A DNA stretch of 32,876 bases from DATGCT01 sp964495575 (lineage in GTDB: Bacteria; Patescibacteriota; Minisyncoccia; UBA6257; GWB1-50-10). Both the position numbers and the translations under genes were made by a program. Shown one piece after another: positions 6,927-13,143 of this stretch. The stretch lies in NCBI GenBank assembly GCA_964495575.1, contig CAZBVS010000007.1, positions 1-32,876 of the forward strand, written 5' to 3'. Position 1 is the stretch's first letter, and every line of letters starts with the position of its first letter. The notes below the pieces were generated by a model. That model did no database searches, had not been told where the DNA came from, and saw nothing but the letters and a program-made list of their open reading frames with translations.

Positions 6927-7585
6927 TTATTTTCTTCTAACCACTTCTCTATTCTTTTGGTATCCATATGGAATCTTAGTTCATTATCATCGATGACAAT
7001 CTGAGGTTTATATCCTTTACTTTCCTTTAACCCTTTGTTAATTCTTCTAAGTTGGTATTTTTTGAATATATTTTCAACGAGATCCCCAAATTTGTTAGAT
7101 AAAAGCTTTTCTAAAAATCTTTTCCAAAAGCTATCATTTTTATCAATTAACTGTTCATAATCAAGATTTATTTCTCCGGCCCAATCATTAACGTCTAAAA
7201 ACTCTTGAATATGTTTTTTCTTGCCATATACCGGAACAAGGTTTTGGTAAAGGTAAACCCAGTATTCGTTATAAGGAGGGTCTAGCTTATACCCTCCAGG
7301 AGAGACGAAATGATTAAAACAAAGTTTATCTTTAGCTTCTTTTTTAGAATCTCTACCACTTCTTCTCCCTCCGGTTAAACTAAAAAAACCGGCCGTCAAC
7401 TGACGGACGGTAAATATTCTGTTTTGCCGAGCCCCTATTATCACATCAAAGTCAGAATCAGGGTGAATATCACCGGTGGCCATGGAACCAGCAACAAACA
7501 CAAAGTCAACAAAAGGGATATGCTGAAACCCCTTGATCATTTTTATAAGCTTCTCCCATTTTTTAGAAGCTAGTTCCTTATTCAT
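6923..7585 (-). CDS. Nucleotidyltransferase-domain protein
   Basis: A 220-residue protein with the polymerase-beta-like nucleotidyltransferase signature FVAGSMATGDIHPDSDFDVI (about residues 30-50). This supplies the G-S motif and the D-x-D pair that binds catalytic metal and nucleotide. The C-terminal two thirds has no recognised domain and ends in a Lys/Glu-rich helix. Stand-alone proteins of this class include aminoglycoside-type transferases, MNT antitoxins and uncharacterised enzymes; nothing here decides between them. No HEPN partner is adjacent. It overlaps RmuC by 8 nt and the glycosylase by 4 nt, so the three are probably coupled in translation. Confidence 0.8.
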   Translation of the reverse strand: MNKELASKKWEKLIKMIKGFQHIPFVDFVFVAGSMATGDIHPDSDFDVIIGARQNRIFTVRQLTAGFFSLTGGRRSGRDSKKEAKDKLCFNHFVSPGGYKLDPPYNEYWVYLYQNLVPVYGKKKHIQEFLDVNDWAGEINLDYEQLIDKNDSFWKRFLEKLLSNKFGDLVENIFKKYQLRRINKGLKESKGYKPQIVIDDNELRFHMDTKRIEKWLEENK

Positions 7586-8540
7586 CTTCTTGAGGTATTT
7601 CTAACTCCTCTACTTCCACCCCCATCTTTTCTCCGGTTATCCTGTCTACGTCTTTATCAATCTTCCTAAATTCTTTGTTAGCGTCGTTAAAGCTTCTAAA
7701 TACGGTTTTTAGGTGCTTACCAAGCTTGTCTATGTTCTTTTCAAAGGCCTTAAGATGGCGGCTGAGGCCTCGGACCCATTTTTTAATATCTTTGGCCGAT
7801 TCCTCAATTTGAAACGCTCTCAAGCCCTGAAGAACGGTTTGGAGGTAGGCAAGAAAAGAGGTTGGGGAAACAATAACAACGTTATTTTTCCCGGTTGCTT
7901 CTTCTATTAGATCTCGTTCTTCTATGGTGCCTACCTTATGAACTAAAAGATCATAGTACAAAGCTTCAGAAGGAATGAACATAAAAGCAAACTCAGTAGT
8001 TCCCTCCTCTGGTTTTATGTATTTAGAAGTTTCTTTGATTCTTTTCTTTAGATCTTTTCTAACCTTCTTTTGAAGTTTTTTCCTCTCTTCTTCGTTGTTA
8101 GATTTGATAAGGCGGTTATAGTTTTCTAAAGAGAACTTAGAGTCCACCGGAACAATTTTGTCCTTGGTTTTTACCACGGCATCAACAATCGTACCATCCT
8201 CAAAACCATACTGCATCTCATATGAGTTCTCCGGCAAAACATTACCTAAAACTGTTTCTAGGTAATACTCACCGACGGCGCCTCTTTGTTTTGGATTTTT
8301 AAGGATGTTCTGAAGTTCTTCCAGTTTTTCGGTAGAGTTCATGACTTGTTTGTTTGTCTCATTTATCTTAACCATCTTTTCAGAAAAATCCTGCATCTGA
8401 TTTCTCATTTCGTTAAGCTGGCTTTGAATCATAGACATAGATTCTTCCGGCTTGTTCTCTTCTCTTTTTTTAAGGATGATAAATATCCCGGCGATACCAA
8501 GAATCACAAGGACTATTAAGATGATAAGTATTATTTCCAT
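7578..8540 (-). CDS. rmuC: DNA recombination protein RmuC
   Basis: A 320-residue RmuC-family protein. An N-terminal membrane helix (about residues 2-23) is followed by a coiled-coil region (about 35-85) and the RmuC nuclease-like domain (about 85-280). Diagnostic stretches are KQRGAVGEYYLETVLGNVLP, DAVVKTKDKIVPVDSKFSLENY (restriction-endonuclease-like core with the D...D-x-K pattern), EFAFMFIPSEALYYDLL and VVIVSPTSFLAYLQTV. In E. coli RmuC limits recombination at inverted repeats. It heads a tight cluster with the nucleotidyltransferase and alkyladenine glycosylase genes. No Shine-Dalgarno is seen. Confidence 0.93.
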   Translation of the reverse strand: MEIILIILIVLVILGIAGIFIILKKREENKPEESMSMIQSQLNEMRNQMQDFSEKMVKINETNKQVMNSTEKLEELQNILKNPKQRGAVGEYYLETVLGNVLPENSYEMQYGFEDGTIVDAVVKTKDKIVPVDSKFSLENYNRLIKSNNEEERKKLQKKVRKDLKKRIKETSKYIKPEEGTTEFAFMFIPSEALYYDLLVHKVGTIEERDLIEEATGKNNVVIVSPTSFLAYLQTVLQGLRAFQIEESAKDIKKWVRGLSRHLKAFEKNIDKLGKHLKTVFRSFNDANKEFRKIDKDVDRITGEKMGVEVEELEIPQEDE

Positions 8541-8574
8541 ATATTCTTATCTTACAACCTAAAGAGATTAATTT

Positions 8575-8913
8575 CTAATTTATAGAGATGATATTAGCTA
8601 TCTTGATTAAAACAAACAGAGAAAGGATAAAATTAGCTGACAAGATTATGTAAGATATAATCCTTTCTCGGAGATAAAAAACCTTGATTAACAATGTGTT
8701 TATTAAAAATATAATAACTCCCATTAAAAGAACGTTCCAGATATCGGTAACATCTCCCATCATATCAACTCCTTGAAAGGCATCAACGTGAATAATCAAG
8801 GACTCAACAAAGCTACCTTGATTAACCAATATTAAAACCAAGCTTGATATTAAAAAAAGAAAAGAAATTGCCAGAACTATCAGTAAAATTTTATCTTTGA
8901 TAATATTTTTCAT
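8575..8913 (-). CDS. Small membrane protein, probably leaderless
   Basis: A 112-residue protein with three to four hydrophobic helices (about residues 7-25, 45-62 and 73-105), and no recognised family. An ATG six codons upstream (8931) would add MSDNIS. I prefer 8913 because a strong promoter (TTGATT at 8943-8948, 17 bp, GATAAT at 8920-8925) would start transcription at or next to this ATG, and the upstream ATG lies within the promoter spacer. It is the first gene of the operon that continues with rmuC 34 nt downstream. Confidence 0.65.
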   Translation of the reverse strand: MKNIIKDKILLIVLAISFLFLISSLVLILVNQGSFVESLIIHVDAFQGVDMMGDVTDIWNVLLMGVIIFLINTLLIKVFYLRERIISYIILSANFILSLFVLIKIANIISIN

Positions 8914-8919
8914 ACTTAT

Positions 8920-8948
8920 ATTATCACTCATAATATTTCTAAAATCAA
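8920..8948 (-). promoter_or_regulatory. Promoter of the rmuC operon, giving a leaderless mRNA
   Basis: On the minus strand TTGATT (8943-8948), a 17-bp spacer and GATAAT (8920-8925) lie only 6 bases before the ATG at 8913. The -35 starts right after the T-run of the MFS terminator. Confidence 0.65.
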
Positions 8949-8985
8949 AAAAAAAGAAACCCGTCTATTTTTCAGAGACGGGTTT
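8945..8985 (-). terminator. Terminator overlapping the end of the MFS gene
   Basis: On the minus strand a 10-bp stem, AAACCCGTCT (976-985 side) with AGACGGGTTT (957-966 side, all +8000), is followed by nine T. The MFS stop codon (8965-8967) lies at the loop/stem junction, so the last codons are part of the hairpin. Confidence 0.9.
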
Positions 8986-10170
8986 CGAGTTACGATTCCA
9001 TAAATATGCAGTAATACTGGAAACCACTAAAAGTGATCCCATAACTACCCAGTTAACTTCAATACTGTAACTTTCCGCAATGATACCGCTTACAACAAGC
9101 CCGAAACCGCCACCTACATGATGAACAATTGATCCAAAAGAGTTTATAGTAGCTCTTTTATCATCAGAATCAATACATTCGTTAATGTAACTTTTCCTGA
9201 TGGGGACAAATATCCCCCGACCTGCTTCATGCAAAAAGAAAAATAAGATTGCAAGATAAGGGCCGAAGAATGTAGCAAGGACAATGAATATCCCGGAGAT
9301 AACTAAAGGAATCATCAACATTTTCTTGTTGCTACCAACCTTTCGTAAAAGGTGGGGAGCAATGAATGATCCAAAGATCAAAGACAATGATATACCAGTC
9401 CAGATAAAACCTAGATTTCTAATAGGTCCGAAGAACCGAGAAAAATATATTGACCATTGCATATTAAATCCCTGCACAAAGAAAAATTGAATAAATACCA
9501 TAAGGATAATAAATCGAATGGTTCTGTTCTTAATTCCATACTGAATACTAACCTTTATGTTATTTACCATAGAACGGAAACCGGATTTAATTGATAACTC
9601 CTCTTCTCTATGATTTTCTTCTTCCATAATGAGAATGGAGACAATCCCTACTAAAAAGAACAAAAAGCCACCAATATACCAAACCCAGACCATACTTATA
9701 TCAGAAATCCAGGCACCGATAAAAGCCCCTATAATCCCAAAACCACGATCTAGGTACTCTTCTTTTGCAAACAACTTATCAAGCTCTCCGTTGTAGCCGA
9801 ATCTATTCAACCTATTAACGACCCAGGCTTCGAAAGCACCACTGGAGAAGGTTCTCCCAATAGCTGCAATACTCTCTGCTGCAAAAAATCCTATAAAGGA
9901 CTTTGAGTATCCATAGACAAAAAAGCTTAAGGACCATAGAAAGCAAGACAAGACAAAAGATTTTTTCTTGCCAAATACATCAGCAAAAGCTCCGGTAGGG
10001 ACTTCAAAAAGAAGGATCGTTAAAAAGAATCCAAGATTAACTAAATTAATCTGTAAAAGATTCATTCCTTGAGATTTAAGGAAGATTACATACATTGCAT
10101 AATGGGTGGAAATAGCGAACTTGTGTGCAACCGATAAAAACAAGTATGTTCTAATCGTTTTCTTAATCAT
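8965..10170 (-). CDS. MFS exporter preceded by an attenuator leader
   Basis: A 401-residue protein with about 12 hydrophobic helices. It has features of MFS drug-exporter-like permeases: FLTILLFEVPTGAFADVFGKKKSFV (about residues 48-72), with the loop motif G-x-[FL]-[AS]-D-x-x-G-[KR]-[KR]; a second charged loop (GRTFSSGAFEAWVVNRL); and a repeat of the loop motif in the C-terminal half. Substrate cannot be read from sequence. Expression appears tightly controlled. The gene is monocistronic, with its own promoter (10421-10449), a leader with a small ORF and alternative hairpins (10203-10409), and a strong ribosome-binding site (AAAGGAG at 10178-10184, 7 bases before ATG) in a genome that mostly lacks them. 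That context suggests an inducible exporter, possibly of translation inhibitors; this is inference. Confidence 0.88.
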   Translation of the reverse strand: MIKKTIRTYLFLSVAHKFAISTHYAMYVIFLKSQGMNLLQINLVNLGFFLTILLFEVPTGAFADVFGKKKSFVLSCFLWSLSFFVYGYSKSFIGFFAAESIAAIGRTFSSGAFEAWVVNRLNRFGYNGELDKLFAKEEYLDRGFGIIGAFIGAWISDISMVWVWYIGGFLFFLVGIVSILIMEEENHREEELSIKSGFRSMVNNIKVSIQYGIKNRTIRFIILMVFIQFFFVQGFNMQWSIYFSRFFGPIRNLGFIWTGISLSLIFGSFIAPHLLRKVGSNKKMLMIPLVISGIFIVLATFFGPYLAILFFFLHEAGRGIFVPIRKSYINECIDSDDKRATINSFGSIVHHVGGGFGLVVSGIIAESYSIEVNWVVMGSLLVVSSITAYLWNRNSKPVSEK

Positions 10171-10202
10171 GACTGCACTCCTTTCTTTTTATTTAGTTTT
10201 TA

Positions 10203-10253
10203 AAGACCTCTGGCATGTATGAAAAAACTCGGCTTTCATACAGCCGAGGTCTT
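10203..10253 (-). promoter_or_regulatory. Attenuator: terminator hairpin nested in a longer alternative hairpin
   Basis: On the minus strand CTCGGC (10243-10248), a 9-nt loop and GCCGAG (10228-10233) are followed directly by six T (10222-10227): an intrinsic terminator inside the 5' leader of the MFS gene. The same 5' arm can instead pair across the T-run: AAGACCTC-GGC-TGTATGAAA (10234-10253) with 10203-10224, 20 bp with two bulges. The 5' arm is also 11-nt complementary to the upstream structure (10307-10317), which would act as antiterminator. The three pairings are mutually exclusive. Confidence 0.7.
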
Positions 10254-10277
10254 TTTATCAAATATTTTATTTATATA

Positions 10278-10409
10278 TTAAGTTAAATTATAACCTATAA
10301 AAAAATCTCGGCTGTATAAAAACAACTTCCCTACTGTAATAGGGAAATAAACTCTATTATTCATAGAGTTAGCCAGAGATTTATTTAGTTGATGCTTTAA
10401 TTTATGCAT
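10278..10409 (-). CDS. Putative 43-aa leader peptide in the MFS attenuator
   Basis: A minus-strand ORF runs from ATG (10407-10409) to TAA (10278-10280). The start is about 11 bases after the -10 of the MFS promoter, so it would be the first translated codon of the transcript, nearly leaderless. The peptide begins MHKLKHQLNKSLANSMNN and ends RDFFIGYNLT; it is basic, with no membrane helix or known domain. It spans the whole three-way RNA structure: codons 10-13 form the 5' arm and codons 33-36 the 3' arm. Ribosome stalling in the first third would therefore free the 3' arm to act as antiterminator. Translation is inferred; the ORF could also be chance within a structured leader. Confidence 0.5.
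   Translation of the reverse strand: MHKLKHQLNKSLANSMNNRVYFPITVGKLFLYSRDFFIGYNLT
10303..10382 (-). promoter_or_regulatory. Three-way-junction RNA acting as anti-antiterminator
   Basis: On the minus strand the closing stem AAATCTC(T)GGCT (10371-10382) with AGCCGAGATTT (10303-10313) encloses two perfect hairpins: AACTCTAT/ATAGAGTT (10350-10370) and TTCCCTA/TAGGGAA (10327-10346). The 3' arm ATACAGCCGAG (10307-10317) is perfectly complementary to the 5' arm of the downstream terminator (10238-10248). The 5' arm CTCTGGC (10372-10378) is perfectly complementary to 10208-10214. So the leader can fold as two separate elements or as one nested structure that destroys the terminator. Confidence 0.65.
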
Positions 10410-10420
10410 ATTTATATTTA

Positions 10421-10449
10421 TCTTTACTTAATATAACGTATAAAGTCAA
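10421..10449 (-). promoter_or_regulatory. Promoter of the attenuated MFS gene
   Basis: On the minus strand TTGACT (10444-10449), a 17-bp spacer and TAAAGA (10421-10426), a moderate -10. The predicted start, near 10413, lies just upstream of the leader-peptide ATG and gives a leader of ~240 nt before the MFS start. Confidence 0.5.
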
Positions 10450-10484
10450 GTTTTGTTACAAGTTCTTTTAATTAAATAACTCTT

Positions 10485-10524
10485 TAATTTAAAAATAAAC
10501 CCGGGTATAAATACCCGGGTTTTT
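10485..10524 (-). terminator. Terminator after the LolA-like gene
   Basis: A perfect inverted repeat, AAACCCGGGTAT (10497-10508) and ATACCCGGGTTT (10511-10522), is followed on the minus strand by TTTATTTTT. It isolates the MFS leader from upstream transcription. Confidence 0.88.
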
Positions 10525-10546
10525 CTAACTTCCAAATCCTTATAAT

Positions 10547-11224
10547 CTAGAAGTTCATCGGCATCTCCATCACCTCTACTCCTTCAGGTAAACTAAGTTT
10601 AGTATCAGGAATTTCTTTATTACAGTCTACGTTAATTACCTCTACAACCGTAGTACCGTTACTGGAAGTAGTTTCGGTCTTTAACGGCAAGCCATTCTGA
10701 ACCCACATCCACATTTTAGTTTTACCATCGTTTGATTCTACAATCACTGTTTCTTTTCCGGCGATAGTTTCTTCTCCTACAATATTAAACTTCTCTTCTA
10801 CGCTCTCCCCTTCTTTAGAAGACATAGGGGTCATTTGAGAAGTTTGGCTATAATCTGCTTTTATGGCTCGTTCTTGATCAGGTAGGTAGATATAAGAGGT
10901 GTGGTTATTATTATCTAAAAGATAAACACCTGACTGTCCTTGAACACTACCTTCCATTCTGTACTTATTATCTTTCATCCAGGCTTTTACAGTTCTAGAT
11001 TCTCCTTCAGCCGGAGATATGTTTAGATCATAGGCACAAGAAGCATTAAAGGCCATCTGAAACAAATTAGTAGGAGTGACTTCTGAAGATGATGGTTCAC
11101 TTTCTTCAACTTCATCAACTCCGTTAGAAGAAACAGGGGCTCCTTGGTTAAGGTTATTTACCGCAAACCAAGCACCTCCTCCGATAACTACGATTACTAT
11201 TAAACCTATCAGCGTCTTACTCAT
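10547..11224 (-). CDS. Membrane-anchored secreted protein, LolA/DUF4412-like fold
   Basis: A 225-residue protein with an N-terminal signal anchor (about residues 4-25), a Ser/Glu-rich low-complexity linker (about 30-52), and a beta-rich extracytoplasmic domain. The domain shows the pattern of LolA/LppX/DUF4412-type proteins: VKAWMKDNKYRMEG, VYLLDNNNHTSYIYLP, then NIVGEETIAGKETVIVE and TKMWMWVQNGLPLKTET. Two cysteines (NASCAYD and NVDCNKE) bracket the domain and could form a disulfide. LolA-type folds bind acyl chains, but whether this one does is unknown. It starts 8 nt after the second half of the split DUF4870-like gene, in the same transcription unit. Confidence 0.75.
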   Translation of the reverse strand: MSKTLIGLIVIVVIGGGAWFAVNNLNQGAPVSSNGVDEVEESEPSSSEVTPTNLFQMAFNASCAYDLNISPAEGESRTVKAWMKDNKYRMEGSVQGQSGVYLLDNNNHTSYIYLPDQERAIKADYSQTSQMTPMSSKEGESVEEKFNIVGEETIAGKETVIVESNDGKTKMWMWVQNGLPLKTETTSSNGTTVVEVINVDCNKEIPDTKLSLPEGVEVMEMPMNF

Positions 11225-11232
11225 AACTTATT

Positions 11233-11379
11233 TTATATTTTAAATTTAGAACCAAGCCCGCCGACTAACGGAATTTGTTTCTCCTTATTATTAACTACGT
11301 TGAGAATACCAATAATGGAAAGAACTACCCAGACAATCCAGGCTATAGGAGCGATAACCCAGCCTAGAAAAGGAATCAT
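11233..11379 (-). CDS. C-terminal half of a split DUF4870/Tic20-like membrane protein
   Basis: A 48-codon ORF. It starts ATG at 11377-11379, overlapping the TGA of the N-terminal half, and reads MIPFLGWVIAPIAWIVWVVL, then a second helix and a short tail GGLGSKFKI. In relatives this is the continuation of the same protein: after the QFHAKQG helix comes an IPF-GW loop, two helices and a short tail. The arrangement is either a frameshift mutation or a fission kept functional by ATGA translational coupling. Confidence 0.6.
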   Translation of the reverse strand: MIPFLGWVIAPIAWIVWVVLSIIGILNVVNNKEKQIPLVGGLGSKFKI

Positions 11380-11657
11380 GGTAATAACACAGTAGCAAAC
11401 TCTGCAATCAACAAAGCTAGTCCCTGCTTAGCATGAAATTGGGTAAACTTATCATCTTTTTTAGTTAAAAGAGGTACTAAGCATAATATCCCTAAGTAAC
11501 TAATCACAGCTAGGGCATTTACACCTTCATTTTTATCATCTTCTTTTTCCTCAGGAGAAGACTCCTTTTTCTCTACAACTTCTTCCTTTTCTTCTTCGTG
11601 GTATTCTTTTTCTTCCTTATGGTATTCTTTTTCTTTATTTTTATTTTCTTCTGTCAT
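11376..11657 (-). CDS. N-terminal half of a split DUF4870/Tic20-like membrane protein
   Basis: A 93-residue product. The first ~43 residues are a Lys/Glu repeat-like charged tail (HEEEKEEVVEKK and similar). The typical family core follows: NALAVISYLGILCLVPLLTKKDDKFTQFHAKQGLALLIAE, i.e. helix 1, the KF-QFHAKQG signature and the start of helix 2. The frame closes at a TGA (11376-11378) mid-domain, and the rest of the family domain is in the -1 frame from 11379. Small proteins of this family are common in CPR genomes and their function is unknown. A TATAAT at 11707-11712 probably drives it. Confidence 0.65.
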   Translation of the reverse strand: MTEENKNKEKEYHKEEKEYHEEEKEEVVEKKESSPEEKEDDKNEGVNALAVISYLGILCLVPLLTKKDDKFTQFHAKQGLALLIAEFATVLLP

Positions 11658-11706
11658 AAAAAATTTTTAAATTTTTAGTCCGGCCTTTAATTAAATAAAA
11701 TCATAG

Positions 11707-11712
11707 ATTATA
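11707..11712 (-). promoter_or_regulatory. -10 element for the split DUF4870-like gene
   Basis: A perfect TATAAT on the minus strand. The region 17 bp upstream lies inside the tRNA-Glu terminator hairpin and has no good -35, so strength is uncertain. Confidence 0.4.
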
Positions 11713-11721
11713 GGGAGTAAA

Positions 11722-11753
11722 AATTAAAAATAACCTGCTTTATCGCAGGTTAT
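11722..11753 (-). terminator. Terminator of the division operon and tRNA-Glu
   Basis: On the minus strand ATAACCTGC (11745-11753), a 6-nt loop and GCAGGTTAT (11730-11738), followed by TTTTAATTTTT. It lies ~10 nt after tRNA-Glu. Confidence 0.9.
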
Positions 11754-11763
11754 CTTCTTTTTG

Positions 11764-11836
11764 TGACCCCAACCGGATTTGAACCGGTGTCTCTGCCGTG
11801 AGAGGGCAACGTCCTAAGCCGCTAGACGATGGGGCC
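11764..11836 (-). tRNA. tRNA-Glu (anticodon CTC)
   Basis: Minus strand: acceptor GGCCCCA with TGGGGTC, D arm with CGTCTAGCGGCTTAGGACG, and anticodon stem TTGCC/GGCAG around loop CTCTCAC, giving anticodon CTC (glutamate, GAG). The T arm is ACCGG-TTCAAAT-CCGGT; the discriminator is A and CCA is not encoded. It starts only 3 nt after the murF stop with no promoter between, so it is probably released from the division-operon transcript. Confidence 0.93.
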
Positions 11837-11839
11837 TAA

Positions 11840-13141
11840 TTATTCATAGCTTCCCTTCTTTCTCAACCATTCCTTGTTTTGTCTAACAAGCAGTTCTTTA
11901 GCACGTTCAGGCTCGGCCATAACTTCCTTCACAACCTTTTCTAGTCTAACAGCCTGGGATGCTTTTGCAAGGATTAGATCACCCTTTTTAATTAGGTCTT
12001 GGAGAAAGAGGGCAGCCTCATCAATTTTATCAAAATGATGTACATTTTCTTGATCCATTCCAGAGTCTTTAGCAGATTCGTGGATAAATTTACCCCGCAT
12101 ACCTACGGTAATTAGAATATCAAGATGTTTTTTAGCTAGATCACCTATTTTTTCATGAGCCTCAGCGGTATACTTCCCTATCTCCAACATATCCCCCAAA
12201 ACACCAACCTTTCTTTTAATATCTATATCTTCTAAGGTTTCTAAAGCCGCTTCGGTAGCTAACGGGGAAGCATTGTATGTATCGTCAATAATCCAGGTAT
12301 CTTTTATTCCTTTGATGACCTTCATTCTTCCCGGCGGAGACTCAATCTTTGATAAGGCCTCGGAGATATCAACAAGGTTAACTCCTAACACTAAACCAAC
12401 GGAGGCGGCAACAGCAGCGGTATATCCTCTAGCCTTGCCTAATACTCTGTCTAACCTGACAGGGATAAAGCTACCGCCATAGCTTAACTTAAAGGTAACT
12501 CCCTGCATATTCTCATTAAAGTTTGTCTCAAAAGTATTTATCTTCATATCAGCTTTTTCTGTAAAGCCGAAGGTCATAACCTGGGAACGGGTTTTCTCTT
12601 TCATTTTATAAACTGTTAAGTCATCGGCGTTTAAGATTGAGAAGCCGGTTGTCGGCAGCTGAGTTATCATCTTTGATTTCTCTCTAGCCACCGCTTCTTT
12701 ACCGGTAAAGTACTCAATATGAACCGGGATCTCTCCGATAGCGGTAACCACCCCTATCTCCGGTCGAGCAATATCTAGAAGGTAGGTCATATCCCCGGGA
12801 TGATCTACACCATATTCTAAAACCAAGATCTCCGGATATGACTTTGATTTGAAAATAAGTCTAAAAATAGAGGAGATAATAACCTTTAGCCAGAAAATAA
12901 ACCCCCCTGTTTTTTTCCAATCGCCTAAGATAGCAAGAGGAAGACCAAGTTCGTTGTTAAAACTTTTAGCAGAGGCCCGAACTCTAAATTTTTCAGAAAG
13001 AACATACCGGGTGGCTACCTTAGCAGATGTCTTCCCAACATTGCCGGTAATCCCTACAATTTTAGGATCATATCTTTTAAGAGTAAGCTTAGCTAAACCC
13101 TTTAAAGTACTTTTCAGTTTTTTAAGTAAGTATGATCTCAT
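11840..13141 (-). CDS. murF: MurF-type UDP-MurNAc-tripeptide:D-Ala-D-Ala ligase lacking the N-terminal domain
   Basis: A 433-residue Mur ligase, predicted to add D-Ala-D-Ala to UDP-MurNAc-tripeptide using ATP in the cytoplasm. The P-loop GITGNVGKTS (residues 30-39) is followed by SFNNELGLPLAIL, typical of MurF. LVLEYGVDHPGDM corresponds to the E-x-G-x-x-x-x-G-D segment and ILNADDLTVYKM to the lysine/ATP region; the C-terminal ligase domain has WIIDDTYNASPLATEAALETL and VLGDMLEIG. In standard MurF a UDP-substrate-binding domain of ~80 residues precedes the P-loop; here only ~29 residues do. An unusual hydrophobic segment (about 78-95) interrupts the central domain and may contact the membrane. 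It starts 2 nt after ftsI. MurF identity is firm within the Mur ligase family. Confidence 0.9.
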   Translation of the reverse strand: MRSYLLKKLKSTLKGLAKLTLKRYDPKIVGITGNVGKTSAKVATRYVLSEKFRVRASAKSFNNELGLPLAILGDWKKTGGFIFWLKVIISSIFRLIFKSKSYPEILVLEYGVDHPGDMTYLLDIARPEIGVVTAIGEIPVHIEYFTGKEAVAREKSKMITQLPTTGFSILNADDLTVYKMKEKTRSQVMTFGFTEKADMKINTFETNFNENMQGVTFKLSYGGSFIPVRLDRVLGKARGYTAAVAASVGLVLGVNLVDISEALSKIESPPGRMKVIKGIKDTWIIDDTYNASPLATEAALETLEDIDIKRKVGVLGDMLEIGKYTAEAHEKIGDLAKKHLDILITVGMRGKFIHESAKDSGMDQENVHHFDKIDEAALFLQDLIKKGDLILAKASQAVRLEKVVKEVMAEPERAKELLVRQNKEWLRKKGSYE

Positions 13142-13143
13142 AA

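Noticed and set aside
6923..7585. MNT/HEPN toxin-antitoxin pair
   Set aside because: The nucleotidyltransferase motif is present, but neither neighbour is a HEPN protein; neighbours are RmuC and a DNA glycosylase.
10303..10382. Known riboswitch (purine, preQ1, guanidine, THF or fluoride class)
   Set aside because: I could not match conserved junction or loop sequences of these classes; reported only as an unassigned structured leader.
11376..11378. Possible TGA recoding (as in Gracilibacteria/Absconditabacteria)
   Set aside because: All conserved genes are full length with TGA as stop, and TGA closes genes at ATGA junctions. Reading through this TGA meets TAG four codons later and does not restore the family domain.
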